This document shows, piece after piece, positions 1 to 6,211 of a stretch of 15,963 nucleotides of DNA (its first letter is position 1; every line of letters begins with the position of its first letter). The notes below the pieces were generated by a model. The model saw nothing but the letters and a program-made list of their open reading frames with translations. It was not told where the DNA came from and made no database searches. The stretch spans positions 1-15,963 of the forward strand of contig JASLDB010000202.1 of assembly GCA_030151665.1 (NCBI GenBank). The letters are read 5' to 3'. The position numbers and the translations under genes were made by a program. This DNA comes from Neisseriaceae bacterium (lineage in GTDB: Bacteria > Pseudomonadota > Gammaproteobacteria > Burkholderiales > Neisseriaceae).

Positions 1-834
1 ATGCCCGATTTTAGCAAAATCATTGGTGCGGATTTATTATCATTGAACAAATGGCTGCAAATGATTGGTGTTAAACGCAGTTATCGCCTAGGTGCCAGTT
101 TGAATTTTCACCAATTGCGTGATTTTCAACAAAGTGATGACATTCGCCACATCGACTGGAAAGCCAGTAGCCGCCATCAACGCTTAATCTGCCGAACCTT
201 TGAAGCAGAACACGACCAACAATTGATTTTTTTATTGGACTGTGGCCGCAGCATGCGCATCGTTGACAATGAATTAACCCATTTTGACTACACACTGAAT
301 GCCGTGATGTTATTAAGCTATGCGGCCTTGCGCCACCAAGATGCTGTTGGCTTGATGACCATGGCACATGAATCACCACGATTTTTGCCTGCCAAAAAGA
401 ACAGTCGACAAATTAACCAAATCTTGGAAACGGTTTATGATATTGATCCTAGCCAACAAGTACCAGATTACGCCAAAGCAGTCGACAGAATCTTAAAACA
501 GCAACATCGTCGCAGCCTTGTGGTGGTCATTACCCACATCGAACAGAATAATGATCCTGATTTGTTGTTACAATTGTCATTATTAAATAAACACCATTCT
601 GTTGTGGTGGCAAATTTACAGCAACACCAACAGCAACAAGCTTTGAATGTGGATATTCAACACACAGATGATGCCAATCTATACATGGGTGCACAAATGT
701 ACCAATTCTCACAGCAAAAACTGATTGAGGACATGCAAAAACACAAATTGGCTTATTTAAATGTTCTTCCACAAGAATTAAATGCTGCACTGATTAACCA
801 CTATTTGAATTTGAAACAACATGGCTCTTGGTAA
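1..834 (+). CDS. DUF58 domain protein (vWA-like), possibly cut at the window edge
   Basis: DUF58 proteins usually sit beside MoxR-type AAA+ ATPases and are thought to act in envelope or metalloenzyme maturation; their biochemical role is poorly defined. The family signature is clear at residues 39-58: LRDF, then a D-D-I-R-H-I-D-W stretch and KASSR. It is followed by a von Willebrand A-like strand ending in D80-C-G-R-S-M, a degenerate MIDAS (DxGxSM). The C-terminal half is rich in Gln and His, with a QQHQQQQ run near residue 208. The first in-frame ATG is base 1 of the window, so the true start may lie upstream, although about 277 residues suits the short soluble form of the family. The stop overlaps the start of rsmJ by 14 bases, which suggests coupled translation. 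A MoxR ATPase upstream is expected from the family but cannot be seen here. Confidence 0.85.
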   Translation: MPDFSKIIGADLLSLNKWLQMIGVKRSYRLGASLNFHQLRDFQQSDDIRHIDWKASSRHQRLICRTFEAEHDQQLIFLLDCGRSMRIVDNELTHFDYTLNAVMLLSYAALRHQDAVGLMTMAHESPRFLPAKKNSRQINQILETVYDIDPSQQVPDYAKAVDRILKQQHRRSLVVVITHIEQNNDPDLLLQLSLLNKHHSVVVANLQQHQQQQALNVDIQHTDDANLYMGAQMYQFSQQKLIEDMQKHKLAYLNVLPQELNAALINHYLNLKQHGSW

Positions 835-1603
835 CAATGTAATTCCTCCTCTTTATACACCCAATGCAGATAGCCAAACCAATGACTATCTTGTCCAAAT
901 TTTACCAAAAGGCATCGAATACATAACTGATTTACAAGCCTGTGAGGGTTTGTATTTGTCTTTTCTTGATGACACATTGAGTCTGTGCCATACCAAACAA
1001 AAAGGACAAGTCACGGTCGATTTTACCGCGGGAAAATTGGATTATCGTCGCCAAAAAGGGGGTGGTGAACAAATCGCCAAAGCCGTTAATTACAAAGAAA
1101 ACAAAACCATTATCGACGCCACCGCAGGATTGGGTCGAGATAGCTTTATCTTGGCCAGTCATGGCATGGATGTGTATTTATTTGAGCAACACCCGATTGT
1201 CGCCGCTTTATTGGCCGATGGGATTCGCCGCGGTCGATTGCTACCCGAGTTAGATAACATCATGGCACACATGCATTTGCACCACCAATTATTCACAGCG
1301 ACTGCCACTGAGCATTTACCCAAAGTTGATGTGGTGTATCTTGACCCCATGTACCCACACCGCCAAAAATCTGCTGCGATTAAAAAAGAAATGGCGTATT
1401 TTCATGAGTTGGTTGGTATCGCCAACAGTGATGAAGCCGATCTATTGCAAGCTGCCAACGCTTTGGCCAAAAAACGTATTGTGGTCAAACGCCCCCGCCT
1501 AGGTGAATTTTTAAATCAACAAAAACCCGCTTACCAATACGAAGGCAAGAGCACTCGATTCGATGTTTATCTGCCATCTTTACCTACAGTTACATCAAAT
1601 TAA
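821..1603 (+). CDS. rsmJ: 16S rRNA (guanine1516-N2)-methyltransferase RsmJ
   Basis: RsmJ uses S-adenosylmethionine to make m2G1516 in helix 45 of 16S rRNA, in the cytoplasm. The 260-residue product has the family features in order: an N-terminal lead with VDFTAGKLDYRR (residues 66-77), a GGG loop before the methyltransferase core, the SAM-binding motif I DATAGLGRDSF (99-109), a motif II acidic residue after VYLFE (around 122), and the catalytic-type motif DPMYPHR (175-181). KKRIVVKRPR near the C-terminus is also typical. The ATG at 821 lies inside the end of the DUF58 gene with no strong Shine-Dalgarno sequence, so it is probably translated by coupling. The length is normal for the family and no defect is visible. 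Confidence 0.95.
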   Translation: MALGNNVIPPLYTPNADSQTNDYLVQILPKGIEYITDLQACEGLYLSFLDDTLSLCHTKQKGQVTVDFTAGKLDYRRQKGGGEQIAKAVNYKENKTIIDATAGLGRDSFILASHGMDVYLFEQHPIVAALLADGIRRGRLLPELDNIMAHMHLHHQLFTATATEHLPKVDVVYLDPMYPHRQKSAAIKKEMAYFHELVGIANSDEADLLQAANALAKKRIVVKRPRLGEFLNQQKPAYQYEGKSTRFDVYLPSLPTVTSN

Positions 1604-1676
1604 CCTTTGTTTGCATCTCGCTTGGCTTGCTAAATAGATAAGTTACACGTTACAGTATGACGCTAAATTCACTTTG
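1604..1676. other. short gap with a direct repeat before the Nudix gene
   Basis: This 73-base gap has no terminator hairpin. At 1642-1653 it contains gttacacgttac, a short GTTAC direct repeat, and TATGAC a few bases later could be a weak -10. The evidence for a promoter is thin, and read-through from rsmJ is equally possible. Confidence 0.25.
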
Positions 1677-2546
1677 ATGGGCTGTATGATAACCGCTGAA
1701 CACCAAAATCAGTTATTGCAACTGCTTCAACAAAATTTCACCCGTGATTTAACTGAGTACAAACCCTTGTACATGTTAAATCAACATTTAGGCTACTTGA
1801 ATGCAACATGGTGTGCCCGTTTAAAACGGGACATGGGTGCTGCGTGCCAAGTGAATGCCAATGAAGTGATACTGACAGAACAGGATGCCTTGGTCTTGGC
1901 TGACACCTTACAAAACATCGGCCGTCAATGGCATAAAACAGGTGAATTATCAGGGTGGCGCAATGAGTTATTTGACATCAAAGATGGGCAAGGCACACCT
2001 TTATTTCAATTAGAACGCGCCATGTTCCGTCCTTTGGGCTTATTAAGCCAATCAGTCCACATCAATGGCTTGTACCAACAAGATGGGAACATTCAATTGT
2101 GGATTGGCACTCGCAGTCCATTCAAAGCTGTTGACCCCAATAAATTAGACAATTTAGTGGGCGGTGGCATTATAACCGGTGAAAGCATTGGTTTGGCTGC
2201 TGAGCGTGAGGCAGAAGAAGAAGCAGGCGTGCCATCTGCTTTTTTACAAGGTACTCAGCCTGCTGTTTGCTGTTTAAGCCAACGCCATGTCAGTCGTGGA
2301 CTACATCGCGAATACTTGCACATTTATCACTTGAATCTACCCTTGAATTTCACCCCACAAAACCAAGATGGCGAAGTGGCTGAGTTTCATTTGTATACAC
2401 CCGAAAAAATCGTGCAACTCATGCTAGAGGGTCGTTTTATGAACGATGCCTTACTGGCCACCTTATTTGCCTTACAATCTTTACAGCTTTTGGATCAACA
2501 CCATGCGATTTGTGCTTATTTAGATCACTTAAAACAATCGACTTAA
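1677..2546 (+). CDS. Nudix hydrolase with N-terminal DUF4743 domain
   Basis: This is a two-domain protein: residues 1 to about 125 resemble the DUF4743 region found in front of Nudix domains in fungal and bacterial thiamine-pyrophosphokinase-related hydrolases, and the rest is a Nudix fold. The Nudix box fits G-x5-E-x7-R-E-U-x-E-E-x-G-U exactly, running from the glycines at about 163-165 to REAEEEAGV at 177-185 (numbered from a TTG at 1674). It therefore should hydrolyse a nucleoside-diphosphate-linked compound with a divalent metal. Relatives act on oxidised thiamine diphosphates, but the substrate here is not shown by the sequence. The start is uncertain: TTG 1674, ATG 1677 and ATG 1686 are all in frame and none has a clear ribosome site; 1677 is given. 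The stop overlaps the convergent crcB stop by four bases. Confidence 0.85.
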   Translation: MGCMITAEHQNQLLQLLQQNFTRDLTEYKPLYMLNQHLGYLNATWCARLKRDMGAACQVNANEVILTEQDALVLADTLQNIGRQWHKTGELSGWRNELFDIKDGQGTPLFQLERAMFRPLGLLSQSVHINGLYQQDGNIQLWIGTRSPFKAVDPNKLDNLVGGGIITGESIGLAAEREAEEEAGVPSAFLQGTQPAVCCLSQRHVSRGLHREYLHIYHLNLPLNFTPQNQDGEVAEFHLYTPEKIVQLMLEGRFMNDALLATLFALQSLQLLDQHHAICAYLDHLKQST

Positions 2547-2920
2547 ACCAAAGCTTTACACAACAAAAAACCCAGTGCCGTTGCCACAACGGCACAAATC
2601 ACATTGGCCAATACACATGCCAAAGCCAAACCCGCTTTACCTTGTTGCAATAACTGTACGACTTCCAAAGAAAAAGCAGAAAATGTGGTAAAGCCACCGC
2701 AAACACCTGTTAACAAAAACAATGGCAACCAATTGTAGCTCGGTGGTCGTGAAATAAAATAACACGCCATCAAACCCATTAACAATCCGCCAACAACATT
2801 GACCCCCAATGTTGCCAATGACAATGGAAATACACTTTTTTTCAAGACAACACTGAAACCATAACGCAACACCCCGCCTATCCCTGCGCCCAACATCACC
2901 ACCATGGTATTTTTAAACAT
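2543..2920 (-). CDS. crcB: fluoride-specific ion channel FluC/CrcB
   Basis: CrcB/FluC forms a dual-topology inner-membrane dimer that lets fluoride leave the cell. The product has four hydrophobic helices and the expected landmarks: GAGIGGVLRYG near the N-terminus, the pore Asn in GVNVVGG, and the Phe-box region GGFTTFSAFSLE, which carries the TTFS residues lining the fluoride path. I prefer ATG 2920 (125 residues, beginning MFKNTMVV), because relatives begin a few residues before the G-rich first helix and AGAGGG-like bases (aagaggg) lie just upstream. A GTG at 2935 would add five residues. I looked for a fluoride riboswitch upstream and did not see its conserved GATGG core. The gene converges on the Nudix gene and has no terminator between them. 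Confidence 0.93.
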   Translation of the reverse strand: MFKNTMVVMLGAGIGGVLRYGFSVVLKKSVFPLSLATLGVNVVGGLLMGLMACYFISRPPSYNWLPLFLLTGVCGGFTTFSAFSLEVVQLLQQGKAGLALACVLANVICAVVATALGFLLCKALV

Positions 2921-3047
2921 AAGCCCTCTTATCACTTATTTTTTCCATATTAAAACAGCATCTAACACAATATTGCAAAATAATGGTTTATCATATTGAA
3001 ATTCACATTAATTTCAGTTGCGTATCAATATTTGCAATCTATTATTT

Positions 3048-3092
3048 TTTGCTCTAAAGTAGCAAACCATGCTCAAATAGAATATGAGCAAA
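3048..3092 (+). promoter_or_regulatory. interleaved inverted repeats upstream of the HiPIP gene
   Basis: In the 257 bases between crcB and the HiPIP start, tttgctc (3048-3054) can pair with agcaaa (3061-3066) or with gagcaaa (3086-3092), while tgctca (3070-3075) pairs with tgagca (3085-3090). The pairings compete, so this could be a switchable leader or simply a pair of operator half-sites. Upstream, caatattgcaa (2968-2978) and caatatttgcaa (3026-3037) form a near direct repeat. No sigma-70 promoter stands out; ttgcaa with a 17-base spacer to taaagt is the best weak match. Confidence 0.3.
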
Positions 3093-3177
3093 CATAAAAA
3101 TAAATGCGATTAGGGAAGTAATATACGCTCATTCCAATAAGCCAAACACACTTCGCTTTGCAAAAAAGGAAACAAAC

Positions 3178-3480
3178 ATGACTACTCGTCGTACATTTTT
3201 ATTGAAGGTTCTTCCTGCTGTTGGCGCGACCATGCTATTGGGTCAACGTGCATTAGCAGCTCCTTCATTAACTGAATCAGATCCCATGGCTGTTCAATTA
3301 GGCTATAAAGCAGATGCTGGTAAAGTTGATTCAGCCAAATGGAAAAAATACCAAGCCGGGCAAAACTGCAGTAACTGCAATTTATTCAAAGCCACCAATG
3401 GTGGCAATGGCAGCTGCTCACTATTTGCAGGCAAGGAAGTCGCAGGCGCAGGCTGGTGCAACTCTTGGATTAAAAAATAA
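3178..3480 (+). CDS. high-potential iron-sulfur protein (HiPIP), Tat-exported
   Basis: HiPIPs are small periplasmic [4Fe-4S] electron carriers, usually between the bc1 complex and a terminal oxidase or another periplasmic reductase. The 100-residue product begins with a twin-arginine signal (TTRRTFLLK, then a hydrophobic stretch and a likely cleavage after ALA at about 27). The mature part has four cysteines, C64-x2-C67, C80 and C94, with aromatic residues around them (NLF, GWCNSW), as in the HiPIP fold. AAGGA lies about nine bases before the ATG. The gene is followed by its own terminator at 3504-3533, so it is probably monocistronic. The partner oxidase or reductase is not in the window. 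Confidence 0.93.
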   Translation: MTTRRTFLLKVLPAVGATMLLGQRALAAPSLTESDPMAVQLGYKADAGKVDSAKWKKYQAGQNCSNCNLFKATNGGNGSCSLFAGKEVAGAGWCNSWIKK

Positions 3481-3503
3481 GCAGTTGTTCCAACCGCTAA
3501 ACG

Positions 3504-3533
3504 GCCACCTACTCCCCAAGGTGGCTTTTTTTT
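3504..3533 (+). terminator. intrinsic terminator of the HiPIP gene
   Basis: A perfect 7-bp stem (gccacct, 3504-3510, with aggtggc, 3519-3525) with an 8-base loop is followed directly by eight T's. It lies 24 bases after the HiPIP stop codon. Confidence 0.9.
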
Positions 3534-3673
3534 GGCAACCTGTTAAAAAAATACAACGTCATAATATTTAAATAAAAATAACGTATCGTGACTTTCTGTG
3601 GTAAAGTTAATCAGCGCATTAGAACAAAACAATTATTATACTATTCAAAAAGCCCATTAGCGCTTCCTCAATA

Positions 3674-3766
3674 AAATTCAGACACCTAGCTCCAAACCTT
3701 TTATTTTTTTAAAACCGTCAAATTCTTCGTTTGACCATTAACTTCTTTACAGGCATCTGAATTTTT
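3674..3766 (+). repeat. imperfect 14-bp inverted repeat with nested hairpin and T-tail
   Basis: The arm aaattcagacacct (3674-3687) pairs with aggcatctgaattt (3751-3764) at 12 of 14 positions, with a 2x2 internal mismatch. Inside lies a perfect 6-bp hairpin, gtcaaa (3717-3722) with tttgac (3730-3735). On the plus strand the right arm runs into six T's, as in an intrinsic terminator. It could be the 3' end of a small RNA, a miniature mobile-element remnant, or decayed uptake-sequence-like words; nothing in the sequence decides. Confidence 0.45.
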
Positions 3767-3810
3767 TAAGTTCCGCAGCCAATATATTATTATTATTAAT
3801 ATTTTTTATT

Positions 3811-3839
3811 TTGCCATGTTATGAATTGTTTGCTACATT
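3811..3839 (+). promoter_or_regulatory. candidate sigma-70 promoter for the farR-like gene
   Basis: TTGCCA (3811-3816) is separated by 17 bases from TACATT (3834-3839), which is preceded by TGC in the extended -10 position. It would give a leader of about 45 bases before the ATG at 3893, which has aaagaagaaa as a weak ribosome site. This was found by eye only. Confidence 0.45.
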
Positions 3840-3892
3840 AGTGATATGTCTTTCGATAAATAATGCTTTAACAAATATAAAGAAGAAATCAA

Positions 3893-4336
3893 ATGAATAA
3901 TAATATGCAATATAGCTCAATCAATATTGCCTTGCTGCAAGCTCGTGAATCGGTAATGGCTTTTTTCCGACCAATCTTTAATAGCCATGACATTACTGAA
4001 CAGCAATGGCGTATTTTCCGTCTACTCGCAGAAAATGGCACCTTGGATTTTCAAGATCTAGCTGACAAAGCTTGTATCTTACGCCCTAGCCTGACAGGTA
4101 TTTTATCCCGTTTAGAAAAAACAGGATATGTGGTGAAATTAAAGCCCACCAATGATCAACGCCGTGTTTTTTTAAAATTAACTGAACAAGGTGAAACCTT
4201 GCACAAAAAATTAAAACCATTGATTGATGAACAATATGCGCAAATTGATTTACTCATGACCCCTGAGCGAACAGAGCAATTAAAAACACTATTGGACAAC
4301 ATCCGTCAAATCGCACCCAATCAAGCATCCAAATAA
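3893..4336 (+). CDS. farR: MarR-family regulator, FarR/NadR (HpaR)-like
   Basis: This is a 147-residue winged-helix repressor of the MarR family. Its sequence follows the meningococcal/gonococcal FarR (also called NadR) and HpaR subgroup closely: SINIALLQARES at the N-terminus, DITEQQWRIFRLLAENG, the recognition-helix region CILRPSLTGILSRLEK (61-76) and the wing with NDQRRVFLKLT (87-97). FarR represses the farAB efflux pump in gonococci; NadR represses the adhesin nadA and releases it on binding 4-hydroxyphenylacetate. From memory of the NadR structure, ligand-pocket residues include S9, N11, W39, R43 and Y115, and all fall at the same numbers here. No farAB or nadA is nearby, so targets are unknown. 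The gene stands alone between a promoter candidate and a bidirectional terminator. The subgroup is well supported; the gene name is by similarity. Confidence 0.85.
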   Translation: MNNNMQYSSINIALLQARESVMAFFRPIFNSHDITEQQWRIFRLLAENGTLDFQDLADKACILRPSLTGILSRLEKTGYVVKLKPTNDQRRVFLKLTEQGETLHKKLKPLIDEQYAQIDLLMTPERTEQLKTLLDNIRQIAPNQASK

Positions 4337-4363
4337 AAAGCGCAAAGATTGGTGAAAGACATC

Positions 4364-4397
4364 AAAAAAGCTGAAGCCCAAAGGCTTCAGCTTTTTT
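4364..4397. terminator. bidirectional terminator between farR-like and symporter genes
   Basis: A perfect 15-bp stem (4364-4378 with 4383-4397) around the loop caaa has six A's on the left and six T's on the right. It can stop transcription of the farR-like gene on the plus strand and of the symporter gene on the minus strand. Confidence 0.93.
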
Positions 4398-4411
4398 CAT
4401 GCTGATAAATC

Positions 4412-5836
4412 TTATTTCCAAATATCGCTTTGCACTTTTTTCGCTAACTCAGGATAGTCAGTCAATTTAAACACAGGTACTTGCTTGGCTTTCACTTGTT
4501 TTTGATAATCACGTAACAACAAGAAAGCAATTGGAGACAGCAATACAATCGCTACCAAGTTAATGACAGCCATCAAACCCATTGATAAATCGGCCATATC
4601 CCATACCAATGGTGCTTTCTCAATAGCGCCAAAATACACCATCGCCAACACCAAACCACGAAACACCAACAATACTTTGGGGTTATTGTGGATAAATTGA
4701 ACGTTACTTTCCGCATAAGCATAGTTGCCAATAATGGTCGAAAAGGCAAACAAGAACAAAACCACTGCCAAGAAATTGGCACCAAAACCACCCATTTGCA
4801 TTTCCAGAGCAGTTTGCGTCAAAACAATACCACTTAAATTTTGACCACTGTAATCCACGCCAGACAATAAAATAATCGCAGCGGTCGATGTACACACCAC
4901 CATAGTGTCTACAAATACGCCCAACATTTGAATCATGCCTTGGCTAACAGGGTGTTTCACTTCGGCAGCGGCGGCAGCATTTGGTGCCGAACCCATACCC
5001 GCTTCATTAGAGAACAAACCACGTTTAATACCCAACATCATCGCTTGTGAGAACATGGCACCAAAAATACCACCCACCATAGAATGGAAATTAAAGGCTT
5101 CAGTGACAATGGTACTGAAAACCACTGGCAATTGACTTGCATTCATCAAAATAATGTACAAGGCCACAAGCAAGTACAATACCGCCATAAGTGGCACCAT
5201 CACTTCTGCAATGCGTGCTACTCGTTTGATACCACCAAAAATAATGGGAGCAGTAATAACCACCAAGGCACCACCAACAATGTATTTATTCCAGCCCCAA
5301 GCTTCTTCTGTGGCTGCAATAATGGAGTTGGCCTGTACCGAGTTAAACACAAAACCAAATGCCAAAATCAAAGTTAAGGCAAACAAAATACCCAACCAGC
5401 GTTGTTTCAAACCTTGGGTAATATAGTATGCAGGGCCACCACGGTATTTGCCTGTATTGCCATCGCGTACTTTAAATAACTGCGCCAAAGACGATTCCAC
5501 AAAAGCTGAGCTCATGCCCAAAAGTGCAGTCACCCACATCCAAAAAACGGCACCTGGACCACCTGCAGCAATGGCAATCGCCACACCAGCAATATTGCCC
5601 ACGCCCACACGACTGGCCAAACCTGTTACAAAAGCTTGGAATGGGGTAATGGCTTGGTTATTGCCACCTGCATTGCGACCACCCAACATTTCGCGAACAC
5701 TGCGAGGCAATAAGCGCAATTGCACCAAACCCGTTGCCACAGAAAAGAAAATACCAACAACCAATAGCAAAATCACCAAATAATCCCACAAGGGGTTATT
5801 AATATTCTTTACCCATTCATGCAATACTTCACTCAT
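4412..5836 (-). CDS. sodium:alanine/glycine symporter, AgcS family
   Basis: AgcS (AlsT/DagA-type) proteins import alanine, glycine or glutamine with sodium across the inner membrane. The 474-residue product has about ten hydrophobic segments and the family signatures: GVGNIAGVAIAI followed by GGPGAVFWMW (78-101), RGGPAYYI near 132-139, and GIKRGLFSNEAGMGSAPNAAAAA (269-291), of which the SNEAG segment is diagnostic. I start it at ATG 5836, which has gaggaaggaag four to five bases upstream; a TTG immediately before is possible but less likely. It ends just before the bidirectional terminator at 4364-4397. The substrate cannot be told from the sequence. A long structured leader precedes it. Confidence 0.93.
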   Translation of the reverse strand: MSEVLHEWVKNINNPLWDYLVILLLVVGIFFSVATGLVQLRLLPRSVREMLGGRNAGGNNQAITPFQAFVTGLASRVGVGNIAGVAIAIAAGGPGAVFWMWVTALLGMSSAFVESSLAQLFKVRDGNTGKYRGGPAYYITQGLKQRWLGILFALTLILAFGFVFNSVQANSIIAATEEAWGWNKYIVGGALVVITAPIIFGGIKRVARIAEVMVPLMAVLYLLVALYIILMNASQLPVVFSTIVTEAFNFHSMVGGIFGAMFSQAMMLGIKRGLFSNEAGMGSAPNAAAAAEVKHPVSQGMIQMLGVFVDTMVVCTSTAAIILLSGVDYSGQNLSGIVLTQTALEMQMGGFGANFLAVVLFLFAFSTIIGNYAYAESNVQFIHNNPKVLLVFRGLVLAMVYFGAIEKAPLVWDMADLSMGLMAVINLVAIVLLSPIAFLLLRDYQKQVKAKQVPVFKLTDYPELAKKVQSDIWK

Positions 5837-5861
5837 CAATCTTCCTTCCTCAAGATGATTT

Positions 5862-5876
5862 TGATTGAATCAATCA
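5862..5876. promoter_or_regulatory. 15-base palindrome near the symporter start
   Basis: tgattga-a-tcaatca is perfectly palindromic around one central base and lies 26 bases upstream of the symporter ATG. It could be an operator for a dimeric repressor. No regulator can be named. Confidence 0.35.
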
Positions 5877-5900
5877 CTTGACTCACTAATACACAAGTTA

Positions 5901-5926
5901 TTGCCACCAATGGCTATTGGTAGCAA
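5901..5926 (-). promoter_or_regulatory. 11-bp hairpin in the symporter leader
   Basis: ttgccaccaat (5901-5911) and attggtagcaa (5916-5926) flank a 4-base loop. The single non-complementary pair becomes a G-U wobble on the minus-strand RNA, so the full 11-bp stem forms only in the strand that is the symporter's mRNA leader. This favours an RNA-level role over a DNA operator, but no known riboswitch was recognised. Confidence 0.4.
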
Positions 5927-6185
5927 ACTCATGCCAATACGACAACTAATCAAATAGACATATTTGGGGTGTATTGGTTTATTGTTATGCACACCGCCAA
6001 AAACCATGCTTTGTGTTTTCATGCAACAAATCAAAACTCAGTGGGATTACGCCTCAACCAAGCCATTATCTTGCCAAAACAAAGCCAGCCATTTTAATAC
6101 AAAAATTTTGGGAAAAACAAAATTTATTTATCAATGAAATGACTATATTCACTACGAAAATGCAAAAAAATGATGATTTAGCCAT

Positions 6186-6211
6186 AAAAAAATGGGCTTT
6201 CGCCCATTTTT
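6186..6211 (-). terminator. intrinsic terminator of recQ
   Basis: aaaaatgggc (6188-6197) and gcccattttt (6202-6211) form a 10-bp stem. In the minus-strand RNA the loop is a GAAA tetraloop and the stem ends in a run of U's. The stem starts inside the recQ stop codon (6210-6212), so there is no spacer between gene and terminator. Confidence 0.88.

Larger units (their letters stand above)
3534..3892. other. AT-rich gap between HiPIP terminator and farR-like gene
   Basis: No credible protein-coding gene is seen in these 359 bases. They hold a long imperfect inverted repeat (3674-3687 with 3751-3764), a small hairpin nested within it, the word cattag twice (3616-3621 and 3655-3660), AT-rich tracts at 3781-3810, and a likely promoter for the regulator at 3811-3839. 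Confidence 0.6.
5840..6185. other. long region between recQ terminator and symporter start
   Basis: Both flanking genes are on the minus strand, so this stretch is the promoter and leader of the symporter. It contains a perfect 15-base palindrome at 5862-5876, a hairpin at 5901-5926, and ccaatac (5934-5940) with gtattgg (5971-5977) as another inverted pair. I checked for the conserved elements of a glycine riboswitch, sometimes found before agcS genes, and did not see them. No convincing coding sequence lies here. Confidence 0.55.

Noticed and set aside
613..642. CAA/CAG-rich run in the DUF58 gene as a microsatellite or phase-variable repeat
   Set aside because: It is short and irregular, mixing CAG, CAA, CAC and other codons in frame, so slippage is unlikely.
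2921..3177. fluoride riboswitch before crcB
   Set aside because: The minus strand lacks the conserved GATGG-type core and pseudoknot elements.
3314..3571. 85-codon ORF overlapping the HiPIP gene
   Set aside because: It is another frame of the HiPIP coding sequence and continues through its terminator.
5840..6185. glycine riboswitch before the AgcS symporter
   Set aside because: The conserved glycine aptamer elements are not found on the minus strand.
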